A stretch of 9,579 bases of DNA from Alphaproteobacteria bacterium (lineage in GTDB: Bacteria > Pseudomonadota > Alphaproteobacteria > RUG11792). Below are positions 1-6,971 of the stretch, piece after piece. Below the pieces are notes generated by a model. That model made no database searches. It saw only the letters and a list, made by a program, of their open reading frames with translations, and was not told the origin of the DNA. Numbering within the stretch: position 1 is the first letter of the stretch; each line of letters begins with the position of its first letter. The DNA lies in assembly GCA_025998575.1 (NCBI GenBank), contig BNWD01000027.1, positions 1 through 9,579 of the forward strand, given 5' to 3'. The position numbers were made by a program, and so were the translations under genes.

Positions 1-25
1 AATTTTTATTTATAGGAGCTTTTAT

Positions 26-123
26 ATGAAAAAGTTTTATTAAGCGCGACAGTGGTTTTGTTGACCATTGCTAGTGTGCATCAAGTGTTATTTGAGCCAA
101 CAGGAAAGCGCAACTGCCATTAA
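26..123 (+). pseudogene. N-terminal remnant of an exported protein, frameshifted
   Basis: A strong Shine-Dalgarno AGGAG (14-18) sits 7 nt before ATG 26. The ATG frame stops after MKKFY. Adding one A to the A5 run at 29-33 gives an open frame reading MKKVLLSATVVLLTIASVHQ, continuing to a stop at 121-123. This is a typical signal peptide: two Lys, then a hydrophobic core ending in small residues. I read it as the start of an exported or membrane-anchored protein killed by a one-base loss in the A tract. The mature part is not recognisable, and the next stretch (132-191, MAHLNWLDCFENVVDKCWS) may be more of it in another frame. The protein family is unknown. An intact gene of only about 32 codons with programmed slippage is possible but less likely. 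Confidence 0.5.
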
Positions 124-178
124 ATACACATATGGCCCATTTGAATTGGTTAGATTGTTTTGAAAACGTTGTTGATAA

Positions 179-487
179 ATGTTGGAGTTAGCAAATTGTC
201 AGATTGCTTTTGCTATATATTTTGCAAAGCAACATCCGGAATATCACAAAAAATATTCGTTAATTGGATTTTCCATGTTTGCGAGCACTACTTGCATAAT
301 GATTATTCATGAGCAGACTTTTGGAAAGCGTGTGAAAAAATACAGAATTCGTTTTCTAATCGCTTTCTCAGGAGAGAACTTGGTAATGCGATATATAAAG
401 GTTTATTGTCAGTCTCTAAATATAAAAAATAGGCCTCATTTAATATTTTCGTTTGCTCCTTTTTATTTTCTGAATGTAATAACATAA
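179..487 (+). pseudogene. Uncertain ORF, probable remnant; real strand not settled
   Basis: This is an open frame of 102 codons starting at ATG 179, directly after an in-frame TAA and without a clear ribosome binding site. It includes a fairly protein-like stretch (HPEYHKKYSLIGFSMFAST, then basic residues), but no family is recognised. The opposite strand over 303-485 is also open and reads equally well as protein (RKRLENEFCIFSHAFQ). The sequence alone does not decide the strand. Position favours plus, because it lies between two plus-strand remnants (26-123 and 492-813). It may be the middle of the same broken gene as the following remnant, or chance. Confidence 0.25.
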
Positions 488-491
488 TTAG

Positions 492-813
492 TGTTTCTTC
501 GAGCCTCCAAGTTTATTGATAGCTGCATTTATCTCGTTGTTCTCGATTATAACAGCTCACCATCATCGCTGCAAGCACCGCGTTTTTCGCTACGATTTTA
601 TAAATTATATTCATAATGGTGTGCAGACAGGTTATATCAATTTAAATATTGAGTTTTTGACAAAAAGATATTGCAGTCAATTTTGAAAAAGACTACGCAA
701 CAAAGAAAAAAGATGATTATGCGCGAGATTCTATAAACTTTTACTCAATTCCTTACTCTTATTTAGTTTTAGGTTTGTTTGTAATGACTATTATAAGCAG
801 GAGAACAAATTGA
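492..813 (+). pseudogene. Remnant of a small two-span membrane protein, frameshifted (copy A)
   Basis: Two plus-strand frames join into one protein-like reading. Frame 492-686 gives SLLIAAFISLFSIITAHHH, a membrane span followed by a His triplet and the basic segment KHRVFRYDFIN. Near 656-663 the reading shifts to frame 661-813, which gives KDIAVNFEKDYATKKKDDYA and ends with a second hydrophobic span, PYSYLVLGLFVMTIISRR, before TGA 811. No start codon is present at the left end, so the N-terminus is lost or lies upstream in another frame. The topology, two spans around a polar central part, suggests an inner-membrane protein. I do not recognise the family. The segment 527-565 recurs at 8185-8223, so this belongs to a repeated family. 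That it is a pseudogene is inferred from the frameshift and missing start. Confidence 0.5.
527..565 (+). repeat. Diverged repeat, copy A (pair with 8185-8223)
   Basis: These 39 bases align without gaps to 8185-8223 at 35 of 39 positions, and similarity continues more loosely to the TTCGCTAyGAT motif (about 583-593 here). In one frame the two copies read FISL[FL]S[IV]IT[AD]HHH. The four base differences produce F/L, I/V and A/D changes. That pattern fits paralogous protein genes more than a mobile repeat. Confidence 0.7.
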
Positions 814-901
814 CAATTTGTTAATGAGTTATTATCCATAATAATATATAGCTAGTTTAGCACAAGTAAATGCGCCTCGTATATTATATGAAGGTTCGAC
901 A

Positions 902-1232
902 ATGAAGAAAGCGATTTTAGCTTGTGTAGGAATGTGTTTATTAGTCTTTACTGGTCGTAACAACGTCGCAGAAGTTAGCAATAAAATATTTCCTCGTGCG
1001 TCTGATCTTGGCAAAACATTATTACAAGAGAGCTGCTGACAAGCGCTGTTTAGCTGGAGAAATTGGATGTAGAGCAAGTTTGTTTTGTCTTGGGAAAAAT
1101 TTACAAACGCTGGCTAGTGCATATATAAATTGCGCCAATATACGCTTGGAGCTCTTGAACGTTTGCTCCATGTTTTGTTCTAAACTTTATCCTAATATTT
1201 GTAAAAGAATTTATTTGGTTTTCTTTGTTTAA
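902..1232 (+). pseudogene. Decayed lipoprotein-like gene, possibly with a Sel1/TPR-like remnant
   Basis: GAAGG (890-894) lies 7 nt upstream of ATG 902. The first 45 codons read MKKAILACVGMCLLVFTGR and onward to a TGA at 1037-1039. This looks like a lipoprotein signal peptide whose lipobox cysteine has become arginine (CGT at 956-958; a single T to C change from TGT). From about 996 a second frame stays open to 1232 and contains AKHYYKRAADKRCLAGE, weakly like a Sel1/TPR helix pair (YY..AA...G..A). The two frames overlap at 996-1036, consistent with a frameshift in one ancestral gene. After about 1130 the second frame no longer looks like protein. The original product was probably a periplasmic lipoprotein; the Sel1 link is weak. 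Confidence 0.5.
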
Positions 1233-1246
1233 TGTTTTTAAGTTAG

Positions 1247-1559
1247 AAAAATTCTGTTGTCGATTATACAGTTCCATTAAGTGTTGCAGTTAATTCTAGC
1301 CCAAATGAATTATATTACTATCGCGTGCTAGAGTTAATTTGCGAGAACCGCGACTGTTAAATTTCTGCTATAAAGAAATATTCTTTACAGATAACGAGCA
1401 GCAAAATTTGCTAAGTTGAGTCTTGAAAACAAGTTTGTGTTTCTGCTTAACGTAAAATCTGACAATAATCCTAATTTATGGAACATTATTGAAACTTTGG
1501 TCGCTTTTGATTTTGAGAATGCGCATTTGCAGATGCCTGGATCGACTGGTCTAGCATAA
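1247..1559 (+). pseudogene. Coding remnant in two frames, family unknown
   Basis: Frame 1247-1360 is open and reads VDYTVPLSVAVNSSPNELYY then RVLELICENRDC to a TAA at 1358. Frame 1395-1559 is open and reads LSLENKFVFLLNVKSDNN, then PNLWNIIETLVAFDFENAHL, and ends MPGSTGLA with TAA at 1557. Both parts have balanced protein-like composition quite unlike the flanking AT sequence, so I read one soluble or periplasmic protein broken by at least one indel and one stop between 1358 and 1395. No start codon or ribosome binding site is visible. It may be the C-terminal part of the lipoprotein-like gene starting at 902. I do not recognise the family. Confidence 0.45.
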
Positions 1560-1751
1560 ATTTGCTCTTTTTAGGCAATTGAAGTTAAGTATCGCAGCCT
1601 CATCAGACAGCTTACTGGTATAGCAAATAGCGTTGCGCATAACTTAAAATTTTCAAAATGGATCAATGTTGTGTTACCATTCGCACCATAATTCATAATG
1701 AATTCTCTTAGATCTTTGTGATTTGTCATATAAAAAGAACACATTGTCGCT

Positions 1752-2021
1752 TTGCCTGCTAAAAAACTTTGCAGAAATGCGTATCTCATACAAGTTAGAC
1801 CAATTGTTAGAGTCGAGCGCCTTCTTAAGACGAGGCCAATAACAAAAGTCCATGTGCCTAATGCTTCATCTGCAAATTCTAAAGAGCAAAAGAAGTTTCA
1901 TTTAGAGATTAGCAATAGCAAGAAGTCTGTTAATTAAATTGAAAAAACAGAGTCTGTTCCGGTTATTAATTTTAAATCTCCATTGCGCCGGAAACAATTG
2001 CTTTATTGCAAAATAATTTAA
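1752..2021 (+). pseudogene. Remnant of a Lys/Ser-rich hydrophilic protein with one in-frame stop
   Basis: The frame from ATG 1752 is open for 61 codons to TAA 1935-1937. It then stays in the same frame for a further 27 codons to TAA 2019. The reading is basic and hydrophilic: RVERLLKTRPITKVHVPNAS, then SKEQKKFHLEISNSKKS, and after the stop EKTESVPVINFKSPLRRK. This looks like a flexible linker or low-complexity tail rather than an enzyme core. No ribosome binding site precedes ATG 1752, so the true start is lost or further left. The minus strand over 1571-1789 is also open (MRYAFLQSFLAGKATM), which leaves the first 40 bases ambiguous. The family is unknown. Confidence 0.4.
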
Positions 2022-2580
2022 CGTGATTGACAATTAGTTCCAGCAATGAGATAAAATTTATCACCAAGCAATTTAGCTAAAGACTCCAGCATTCTTTTTT
2101 GCAAGCTAGTATCTTAGCACTGAGTTGTAAGACCGTATCACGCTGCATATCTGAAATCCAATGTCATGAATCTGGATATTGATACGCTGAGAAATTATTC
2201 ACTTTTATTCAAGCTGCAAAGAGCGCCTGCATAACAATACTTCCAGCAGTTCTCAATTCTTCTGATGAATACGTCTCGAAAGATTCTAGGGGAGGAATAA
2301 AGTATGCTATTTTGTGTATACTAAAAATGTTTCCGACTTAGTAACTATATGTTCTATAATTTTAAAGATTACTTTCTTGTACTAGTAATTTACATTTGTT
2401 TAGTATCCTTTTCAACGAATCACTATCTCGTCATACTTATATCAAACGCACTAAAACAGAGCTGGTTACAGTGGTAAGCAGTTACGATTTTGAATAGATA
2501 AGCAAAAAACTCTGTCGTTTAGTATAGTGACAGTTAGCTGTTGTAATATAAGAAGGGATATTCATCATTTCCAAACTTTT
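2018..2580 (-). pseudogene. Minus-strand gene remnant with several in-frame stops and a frameshift
   Basis: Read on the minus strand from 2580, one frame carries protein-like sequence across several stops. First KSLEMMNIPSYITTANCHYT to TAA 2484-2482. Then, from 2337, YFIPPLESFETYSSEELRTA and GSIVMQALFAA to TGA 2211-2209, IKVNNFSAYQYPDS to TGA 2166-2164, and HWISDMQRDTVLQLSAKIL. Near 2105, at an A6 run (minus strand), it shifts to a second frame reading QKRMLESLAKLLGDKFYLIA and ending at TAA 2020-2018. The persistence of one frame across stops is what a substitution-eroded gene looks like. The C-terminal part is amphipathic and probably helical. I do not recognise the family; a secretion or conjugation component would fit the feel, but I cannot support it. 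Confidence 0.5.
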
Positions 2581-2648
2581 TTATCCACTTAACTATCGCA
2601 TGCTATCTGAAAAATTTATTAAATATTCCTCCTAAGGCCTCGCTATTA

Positions 2649-2926
2649 TCAAAAATCCGTTTCCTTCAAGATACAGTTATGGCAGATTCCTATCTTGCTA
2701 AATTACAACTATTGCACCTACATTTTTGCATAACATCCATTAGCGCAGCCTTTACTAAATATACTCAAACATCTTACTATATGAGTGAGATGCAATTTTG
2801 TGTGCGTCTTTGTTAAGAGCTGTCTAATTTCAGTATATTGCTTTTAGACGTATGGATTACATTTTTTACAACAAGCACAATTACGTTCATTGACTTCATT
2901 TGCGTGTTAACATCAGCTCGATTCAT
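2649..2926 (-). pseudogene. Cysteine-rich small protein remnant with intact ribosome binding site
   Basis: On the minus strand a full AAGGAG (2938-2933) lies 6 nt before ATG 2926. The ATG frame runs 37 codons (MNRADVNTQMKSMNVIVLVV and onward) to TAA at 2815-2813. A second frame, entered by a small shift near codons 6-10, reads ANEVNERNCACCKKCNPYV. It continues past a TAA (2846-2844) through KQYTEIRQLLTKTHTKLHL and SKGCANGCYAKM. After further stops it gives GICHNCILKETDF, ending at 2651-2649. Three Cys clusters (CACCKKC, CANGC, CHNC) in one frame suggest a metal-binding or otherwise Cys-rich protein that is now broken. The alternative is a real 37-residue peptide in the ATG frame with a short hydrophobic middle. 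The family is unknown. Confidence 0.45.
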
Positions 2927-2974
2927 GATTTTCTCCTTGTTAGAATTTTAAAGATTGTGAAGGCTAGAACTAAC

Positions 2975-3211
2975 CTACGAATATATTATCTCACATAGCG
3001 CCGCATATTGCAAAACTTTTTTGCTACAAGAATTTTTGGAGTTGGCCCCCTGTAAAGAAACAGTTTTGTCAGTTAAATTTAAAAATATACCTCTATAATT
3101 CGTCAACAAAGCTATTGCTCATATGTAGTTAGGTGGATTTGGCATTTTATTTTCAAATAAAGAATTCATACAGTTTGCGCAAAAATCTTTCAGGCATATT
3201 GTTGCAATTAA
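2975..3211 (-). pseudogene. Minus-strand coding remnant with one in-frame TGA
   Basis: On the minus strand from 3211 a single frame reads CLKDFCANCMNSLFENKMPN and PPNYI to TGA (3121-3119). It continues in the same frame with AIALLTNYRGIFLNLTDKT and VSLQGANSKNSCSKKVLQYA to TAG at 2977-2975. This is 78 sense-like positions interrupted only once, and TGA is one change from Arg (CGA) or Trp (TGG). No start is visible. It ends 49 bp before the next minus-strand ATG (2926), so the two were probably in one operon. It has a CxxC near the start (CANC). The family is unknown. Confidence 0.45.
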
Positions 3212-3425
3212 TTAAATGTTGTATTTATTGCTATATATTTAAACTTGCAAAAATACAGAGAAGTGAAATATAATCAATTTCAGCGCTTCGAATGAAAAGA
3301 ATTTTAGATATTATATTTTTACCGATTTAATTAAATCTAAAGCGCTGTATTCTCCTAAATGGTAAAAATTATTTTTTACTACAGCAAAACAAAACGCCTA
3401 TAATTTAAATCTGCAATATAAATAT

Positions 3426-3454
3426 TTGACTTTTCTTATTTTATATGAGACAAT
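3426..3454 (+). promoter_or_regulatory. Candidate sigma-70 promoter of ruvB
   Basis: TTGACT (3426-3431, 5 of 6 to consensus) is followed after 17 bp by GACAAT (3449-3454, 4 of 6). Transcription would start about 3460-3462, on top of the first ATG of ruvB. If that is right, translation would have to begin leaderless at 3461 or at the second ATG, 3473. Confidence 0.4.
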
Positions 3455-3460
3455 AAAAGT

Positions 3461-4447
3461 ATGAAGGATGTGATGACTGCGAAATTGCTGGCTGAAGACG
3501 TTGTGGATAGGTCTTTGCGCCCAAAGAGTTTGGAATATTTTTCTGGTCAAAAGGCTATTTGTAAGAATTTGAATGTTTTTATAAATGCAGCAAAATCGAG
3601 AGGAGAAGCTCTCGATCATGTTTTGCTCGCTGGTCCGCCTGGCCTTGGAAAAACGACTATGGCTCAGATTATTGCCAATGAAATGGGCTCGTCTATAAAG
3701 ATAACTTCTGGTCCGATCATGACTAAGCCAGGGGATTTAGCCGCTATTTTGACTAATCTTTCAAATAGTGATGTGCTGTTCATTGACGAAATACACAGGA
3801 TGTCTCCGTCTGTGGAGGAGATGTTGTATCCAGCGATGGAGGATTTTAAAATAGATATCATGATTGGCGATGGGCAAGCTGCGAGGTCCTTGAGGCTTGA
3901 TATTCCGCAATTTACGCTTGTTGCAGCAACAACTCGTCTTGGTCTTTTGTCTCAGCCTCTTCGAGAACGCTTTGGCATTCCGCTGAAATTCGAGTTTTAC
4001 ACGACAGAGGAACTTGCTTTTATTATCTCAAGAAATGCCGCTCTGATGAATTTTCAAATAGAGGACGAAGCTTCCACGGAAATAGCGAGAAGGGCTCGCG
4101 GAACTCCTAGGATTGCTCACAGATTGCTTCGCCGAGTCAGGGATTTTGCTAGCGTTTTGAGAAGCCAGATAGTGACTGAAATGCTTGTTAAATCTTCGCT
4201 TGACGAGCTCAATGTCGATCCTATGGGGCTTGATGCGGATGACAAGAAATATCTCGAAACGATAAAAGTGCTTTTCGATGGTGGGCCTGTCGGCTTAGAC
4301 ACGATCTCTGCAGCGCTATGCGAATCTTCAAACACAATCGAGGAAGTCATCGAACCATACCTCTTGCAACAAGGCTTGATACAAAAAACACCACGTGGCC
4401 GCATCATCACTCCTCGCGGCATTAAACAAATTTCTACAAGTACGTAA
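3461..4447 (+). CDS. ruvB: Holliday junction branch migration ATPase RuvB
   Basis: RuvB is the AAA+ hexameric motor that, with RuvA, drives branch migration of Holliday junctions in recombination repair in the cytoplasm. The 328 residues are collinear with the family. The N-terminal [11 protein letters not shown] is a good match to the usual RPKxLxxFxGQ. Walker A GPPGLGKT is at about 58-65, Walker B LFIDEIHR includes Asp109-Glu110, and the ATTR element ends at Arg159. The arginine finger lies in RERFG (Arg170), sensor 2 is [13 protein letters not shown] (Arg217), and the winged helix ends [17 protein letters not shown]. All key residues are present. ATG 3461 has no good ribosome binding site. 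ATG 3473 (324 aa) has AAGGA 4 nt upstream and is a serious alternative. ruvA and ruvC, often adjacent in relatives, are not visible, so the gene stands alone between eroded regions. Confidence 0.97.
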   Translation: MKDVMTAKLLAEDVVDRSLRPKSLEYFSGQKAICKNLNVFINAAKSRGEALDHVLLAGPPGLGKTTMAQIIANEMGSSIKITSGPIMTKPGDLAAILTNLSNSDVLFIDEIHRMSPSVEEMLYPAMEDFKIDIMIGDGQAARSLRLDIPQFTLVAATTRLGLLSQPLRERFGIPLKFEFYTTEELAFIISRNAALMNFQIEDEASTEIARRARGTPRIAHRLLRRVRDFASVLRSQIVTEMLVKSSLDELNVDPMGLDADDKKYLETIKVLFDGGPVGLDTISAALCESSNTIEEVIEPYLLQQGLIQKTPRGRIITPRGIKQISTST

Positions 4448-5085
4448 TCTGCTGGAGCACAATATAATTGCACGTTATTTATTGATAATGTTTATGCATT
4501 TAATTTGCTCAATTTTTAATTATATAAAATTTTGTTGAAATTCTTATAAAATTTAAAGTGAATTCTGTTGTTTAATATGATCACCAGCCTACTATAGTTT
4601 GCATACATTTTCATTGTTAAAATATTCCTACTTTCAATATTTTTGTTATAGCGAAAATCTGTATCTTTGCATATACTTTTGAAACTTCAAATATAATCTG
4701 TTATTGATAAAAAATGTGGTAATGAAAATATGAATATTGTGGATCGAAAAAGACCAGAACGATGTATTCAAATTTGGAGTCAATGTTGAAAATTTATTAT
4801 TTGCTTTTCGTTAAATTTTTAAAGATTGTTAATTTTATGTTATCAATGTGATAACTTTTAACATACTTATTTCCATAGATTCAGTTAGTAAATTTTTGTA
4901 TATCTCCTCACTAATCTATTTGAAGTTATATAATTCTAATCTGAAATCCGTATACGTTTAGACAAAATTCATTAATTTCTATTGAAATATTAATTCATAG
5001 TTTTCTTCATATCACGTAATCATTAATTCCTACTAGAAAAGCTTTTTAGCATATGCGTATAATGATGTTATATAGTCTGTTTTTC
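4448..5085 (+). other. Gene-free AT-rich stretch between ruvB and the tRNA
   Basis: No gene or RNA is supported here. Two short protein-like scraps are visible: MNIVDRKRPERCIQIW on plus (ATG 4730, stop 4787) and SEEIYKNLLTESMEISMLK on minus (4915-4835). Both are too short to call. A perfect 7-3-7 dyad (4839-4855) lies inside. No clear intrinsic terminator follows ruvB. Confidence 0.5.
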
Positions 5086-5094
5086 TGCTATACT
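5086..5094 (+). promoter_or_regulatory. Extended -10 promoter element for tRNA-Val
   Basis: TGC immediately followed by TATACT (5089-5094; 5 of 6 to TATAAT) forms an extended -10 about 12 bp before the tRNA, which would give a very short leader. The -35 position (near 5066, TGTTAT) is poor, as is common with extended -10 promoters. A second possible -10, TATAAT at 5058-5063, has no visible -35. Confidence 0.5.
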
Positions 5095-5106
5095 CATGTT
5101 TATGAT

Positions 5107-5181
5107 GGGCGATTGGCTCAGTGGTAGAGCATCTCGTTTACACCGAGGGGGCCAGCGGTTCGAATCCGTTATCGCCCACCA
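5107..5181 (+). tRNA. tRNA-Val (anticodon UAC)
   Basis: The cloverleaf is complete. The acceptor stem GGGCGAT (5107-5113) pairs fully with ATCGCCC (5171-5177). The D arm has stem GCTC/GAGC (5116-5130). The anticodon stem TCTCG/CGAGG (5132-5148) encloses loop TTTACAC with anticodon TAC at 5139-5141. The variable loop is five bases (5149-5153), and the T arm is AGCGG/CCGTT around TTCGAAT (5154-5170). Discriminator A is followed by an encoded CCA (5179-5181). UAC reads GUA and probably all four Val codons through a modified U34. The 3' end abuts the next ORF by one base and is followed by an eight-T run (5186-5193), so the precursor may be shared with the downstream genes or partly terminated there. 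Confidence 0.97.
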
Positions 5182-5182
5182 T

Positions 5183-5287
5183 TTGTTTTTTTTGCTGCTT
5201 TTTCTGGCATTCGTTTTGACAGCTTGCGGCAGGGATGGCTATCCTGAAAGGCCGCAGTTTAGCAACGAGAAATATGATGCAATTTAG
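5183..5287 (+). CDS. Candidate tiny lipoprotein, LptM-like
   Basis: From TTG 5183 the frame reads MFFLLLFLAFVLTAC then GRDGYPERPQFSNEKYDAI, 34 residues, to TAG 5285. The first half is a hydrophobic signal sequence ending in the lipobox LTAC (Cys15). What follows, CGRDGYPERP, resembles the CGRKGxxxxP start of small LptM/YifL-type lipoproteins, which assist the LPS export channel LptD. That assignment is by pattern only. Oddities: no Lys/Arg before the hydrophobic core, no ribosome binding site, and a start two bases after the tRNA CCA. The only in-frame ATGs (5096, 5102, 5105) lie before the tRNA gene and would translate through it. The stop lies inside dsbD (overlap 11-14 bp), which would suit translational coupling. 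If real it is a substrate of the nearby LspA. It could also be a decayed gene that lost its proper start. Confidence 0.45.
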   Translation: MFFLLLFLAFVLTACGRDGYPERPQFSNEKYDAI

Positions 5288-6968
5288 ACAAATTTTTCAT
5301 TTTTTAACTCTGCTGTTTGAGTTTGCCAATTGCTGCTTCTGCATTTCGTTTCGAACGTCTTATGCGGGCATTCCTAAATCAAACCGCGTCTATATAGCAG
5401 TTGATTTTCAGGTTCCGATTGGAGAACACATATCGGCAAACACCGGAAAAGGCGAATCTATGGCACCGTCCATTAGCTGGAAAAACGCGAAAGTTATCGA
5501 TGTTTTTTGGCCAAAATCAGCGCCGCTGATGAATTCTGATGGCACAAACAGCCATTATTCAGTCTATTTCAAAGATTTCAGCTTAATATACCTGTTGGAA
5601 ATCGAGGAGTTGAGAACGCAAATTGAGTACGACTTGTCTTATGTTATTTGCGGCGATTCTTGTCGACCGATGCAGGACGCTGGCCTCATTTTGCCTAACA
5701 ACGAACTATCGCAAAGCGAAATCGACAGAACGATAAATAAGCATAAAAAAGAGGATCCGAAAGAGCTTCAACAAGAGCAGAAAGTGCAAATTCCTTTGAT
5801 TTTTGTCATTTTCTTCGGGTTCATTGGAGGTATGATTTTGAACTTCATGCCGTGTGTGTTCCCAATAGTATCGATGAAAATATTTTCGATAATAAAATCG
5901 TCAAGAGAAAACCCAAATATAATAAAAAGGCAAGGATTTTCGTTCGCCGCCGGAAATATATTTTCTTTTATTTTGATTGGCGTAGTCCTCTTGCTATTGC
6001 GGAACTCGATGCCGGACATTGGCTGGGGATTTTATATGCAAGAACCGCGATTTGTCGCTGGTTTATTGATCGCTTTTTTAATGTGCGGATTACACTTTTT
6101 TGGTATATATCACTTGAAAATACCTGTCAAACGCCTGCCTTTGAAAATAAAAAAAGCCTATGTAGCATCGTTTTTCAATGGCATGTTTGGCGCTTGCGCG
6201 TCCGCATCATGCGTTGGTCCGTTCGCAGGAGTTGCAGTTGCATCCGCACTTTTCTATTGCAACTTCATAGAATCATTATCCATTTTTTGCGCAATGGGCC
6301 TTGGTGTTGCCTCGCCTTTTTTGTTGATTTCACTCTTCCCAAAGTCCATAAATTTCATGCCGAAGCCAGGAAAGTGGCTCGAGATTTTCAAGGAATTCAT
6401 GGGATTTACTATGCTTTTATCCTGCGTCTGGCTGCTATGGGTTCTTGTCTCGCAAATAGAAACGGACAGAGTCATGCTGATAATTGCCAACACGATCCTC
6501 ATCTCGTTTTTCTGCTGGATGTTTGCAAAAGCAAGCCAAGCTCAGTTCACAAGAGGAGTTTCGATGATCGGTTTGGCTGGTTGCGCTATATCGATCTTTT
6601 ATTTGGCAACAAAGCCGCAAGAAAATAATGAGACAATCAATTGGCAAACCTATTCGAAGGAAATATTTGCTGCGGCAATTAATAGCGATAAGCCTGTTTT
6701 CTTGAATTTCACGGCGTCTTGGTGTTTGAATTGCCAATTCAATCACAGAGTTTTCGCTGATAAATATGTTGTGGAAATGTTTAAAAATAACGATATTCAA
6801 GCGATCAAATGCGATTGGTCAAACAGGGACAAAGAGATCTCCGAGCTGCTCAAAAGCTATGGCTCCGTATCCGTTCCGTTCTATGTCTATTATCCTGCTA
6901 AAAGCAAAGAATACAAGATTTTGCCTGCTATAATAACCATAAATAACCTGTTGGATTTGTGTGAATAA
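5274..6968 (+). CDS. dsbD: DsbD/ScsB-type thiol-disulfide reductase, inner membrane
   Basis: This protein carries electrons from cytoplasmic thioredoxin across the inner membrane to periplasmic thiol proteins. From ATG 5274 it has 564 residues. There is an N-terminal signal segment (about 1-30). A periplasmic domain with Cys126 and Cys130 in YVICGDSCRP follows, the spacing seen in ScsB-like members. A hydrophobic core of about eight spans (about 175-455) carries Cys194 in NFMPCVFP and Cys313 in SCVGPF, the two redox cysteines of the core. The C-terminal thioredoxin domain has WCLNC (Cys484/Cys487) and the cis-proline in SVPF (Pro535). All expected cysteines are present, so it should be active. 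The open frame extends up to ATG 5235, but only the 5274/5277 start puts the hydrophobic signal near the N-terminus. It overlaps the upstream lipoprotein stop and precedes lspA by 3 nt. Whether it is orthologous to DsbD or ScsB is not decided here. Confidence 0.93.
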   Translation: MMQFRQIFHFLTLLFEFANCCFCISFRTSYAGIPKSNRVYIAVDFQVPIGEHISANTGKGESMAPSISWKNAKVIDVFWPKSAPLMNSDGTNSHYSVYFKDFSLIYLLEIEELRTQIEYDLSYVICGDSCRPMQDAGLILPNNELSQSEIDRTINKHKKEDPKELQQEQKVQIPLIFVIFFGFIGGMILNFMPCVFPIVSMKIFSIIKSSRENPNIIKRQGFSFAAGNIFSFILIGVVLLLLRNSMPDIGWGFYMQEPRFVAGLLIAFLMCGLHFFGIYHLKIPVKRLPLKIKKAYVASFFNGMFGACASASCVGPFAGVAVASALFYCNFIESLSIFCAMGLGVASPFLLISLFPKSINFMPKPGKWLEIFKEFMGFTMLLSCVWLLWVLVSQIETDRVMLIIANTILISFFCWMFAKASQAQFTRGVSMIGLAGCAISIFYLATKPQENNETINWQTYSKEIFAAAINSDKPVFLNFTASWCLNCQFNHRVFADKYVVEMFKNNDIQAIKCDWSNRDKEISELLKSYGSVSVPFYVYYPAKSKEYKILPAIITINNLLDLCE

Positions 6969-6971
6969 TTT

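Noticed and set aside
832..1077. Minus-strand ORF of 81 codons
   Set aside because: It overlaps the better-supported plus-strand lipoprotein-like start with its ribosome binding site at 890-894; read as a shadow.
2581..2589. DnaA box-like TTATCCACT, with another near-match at about 833
   Set aside because: Two isolated near-consensus boxes in AT-rich DNA, without dnaA, clustering or an unwinding element, do not make an origin.
2077..3121. TGA stops in the minus-strand remnants as a sign of TGA read as Trp
   Set aside because: The intact dsbD and lspA encode Trp with TGG, and TAA and TAG stops interrupt the same remnants, so ordinary gene decay explains them.
3282..3348. CAGCGCTT ... AAGCGCTG inverted repeat upstream of ruvB
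   Set aside because: Arms are 8 bp and about 50 bp apart, with no element or gene boundary attached; a chance pairing is the simplest reading.
5096..5182. Coding sequence running from ATG 5096 through the tRNA into the lipoprotein frame
   Set aside because: The region is a fully paired tRNA-Val with CCA; translation through it is unlikely, so only the part after the tRNA was kept as a candidate.
5852..6628. Plus-strand ORF of 258 codons inside dsbD
   Set aside because: It lies in another frame of a certain gene with conserved motifs throughout; its translation has no family features and is a shadow.
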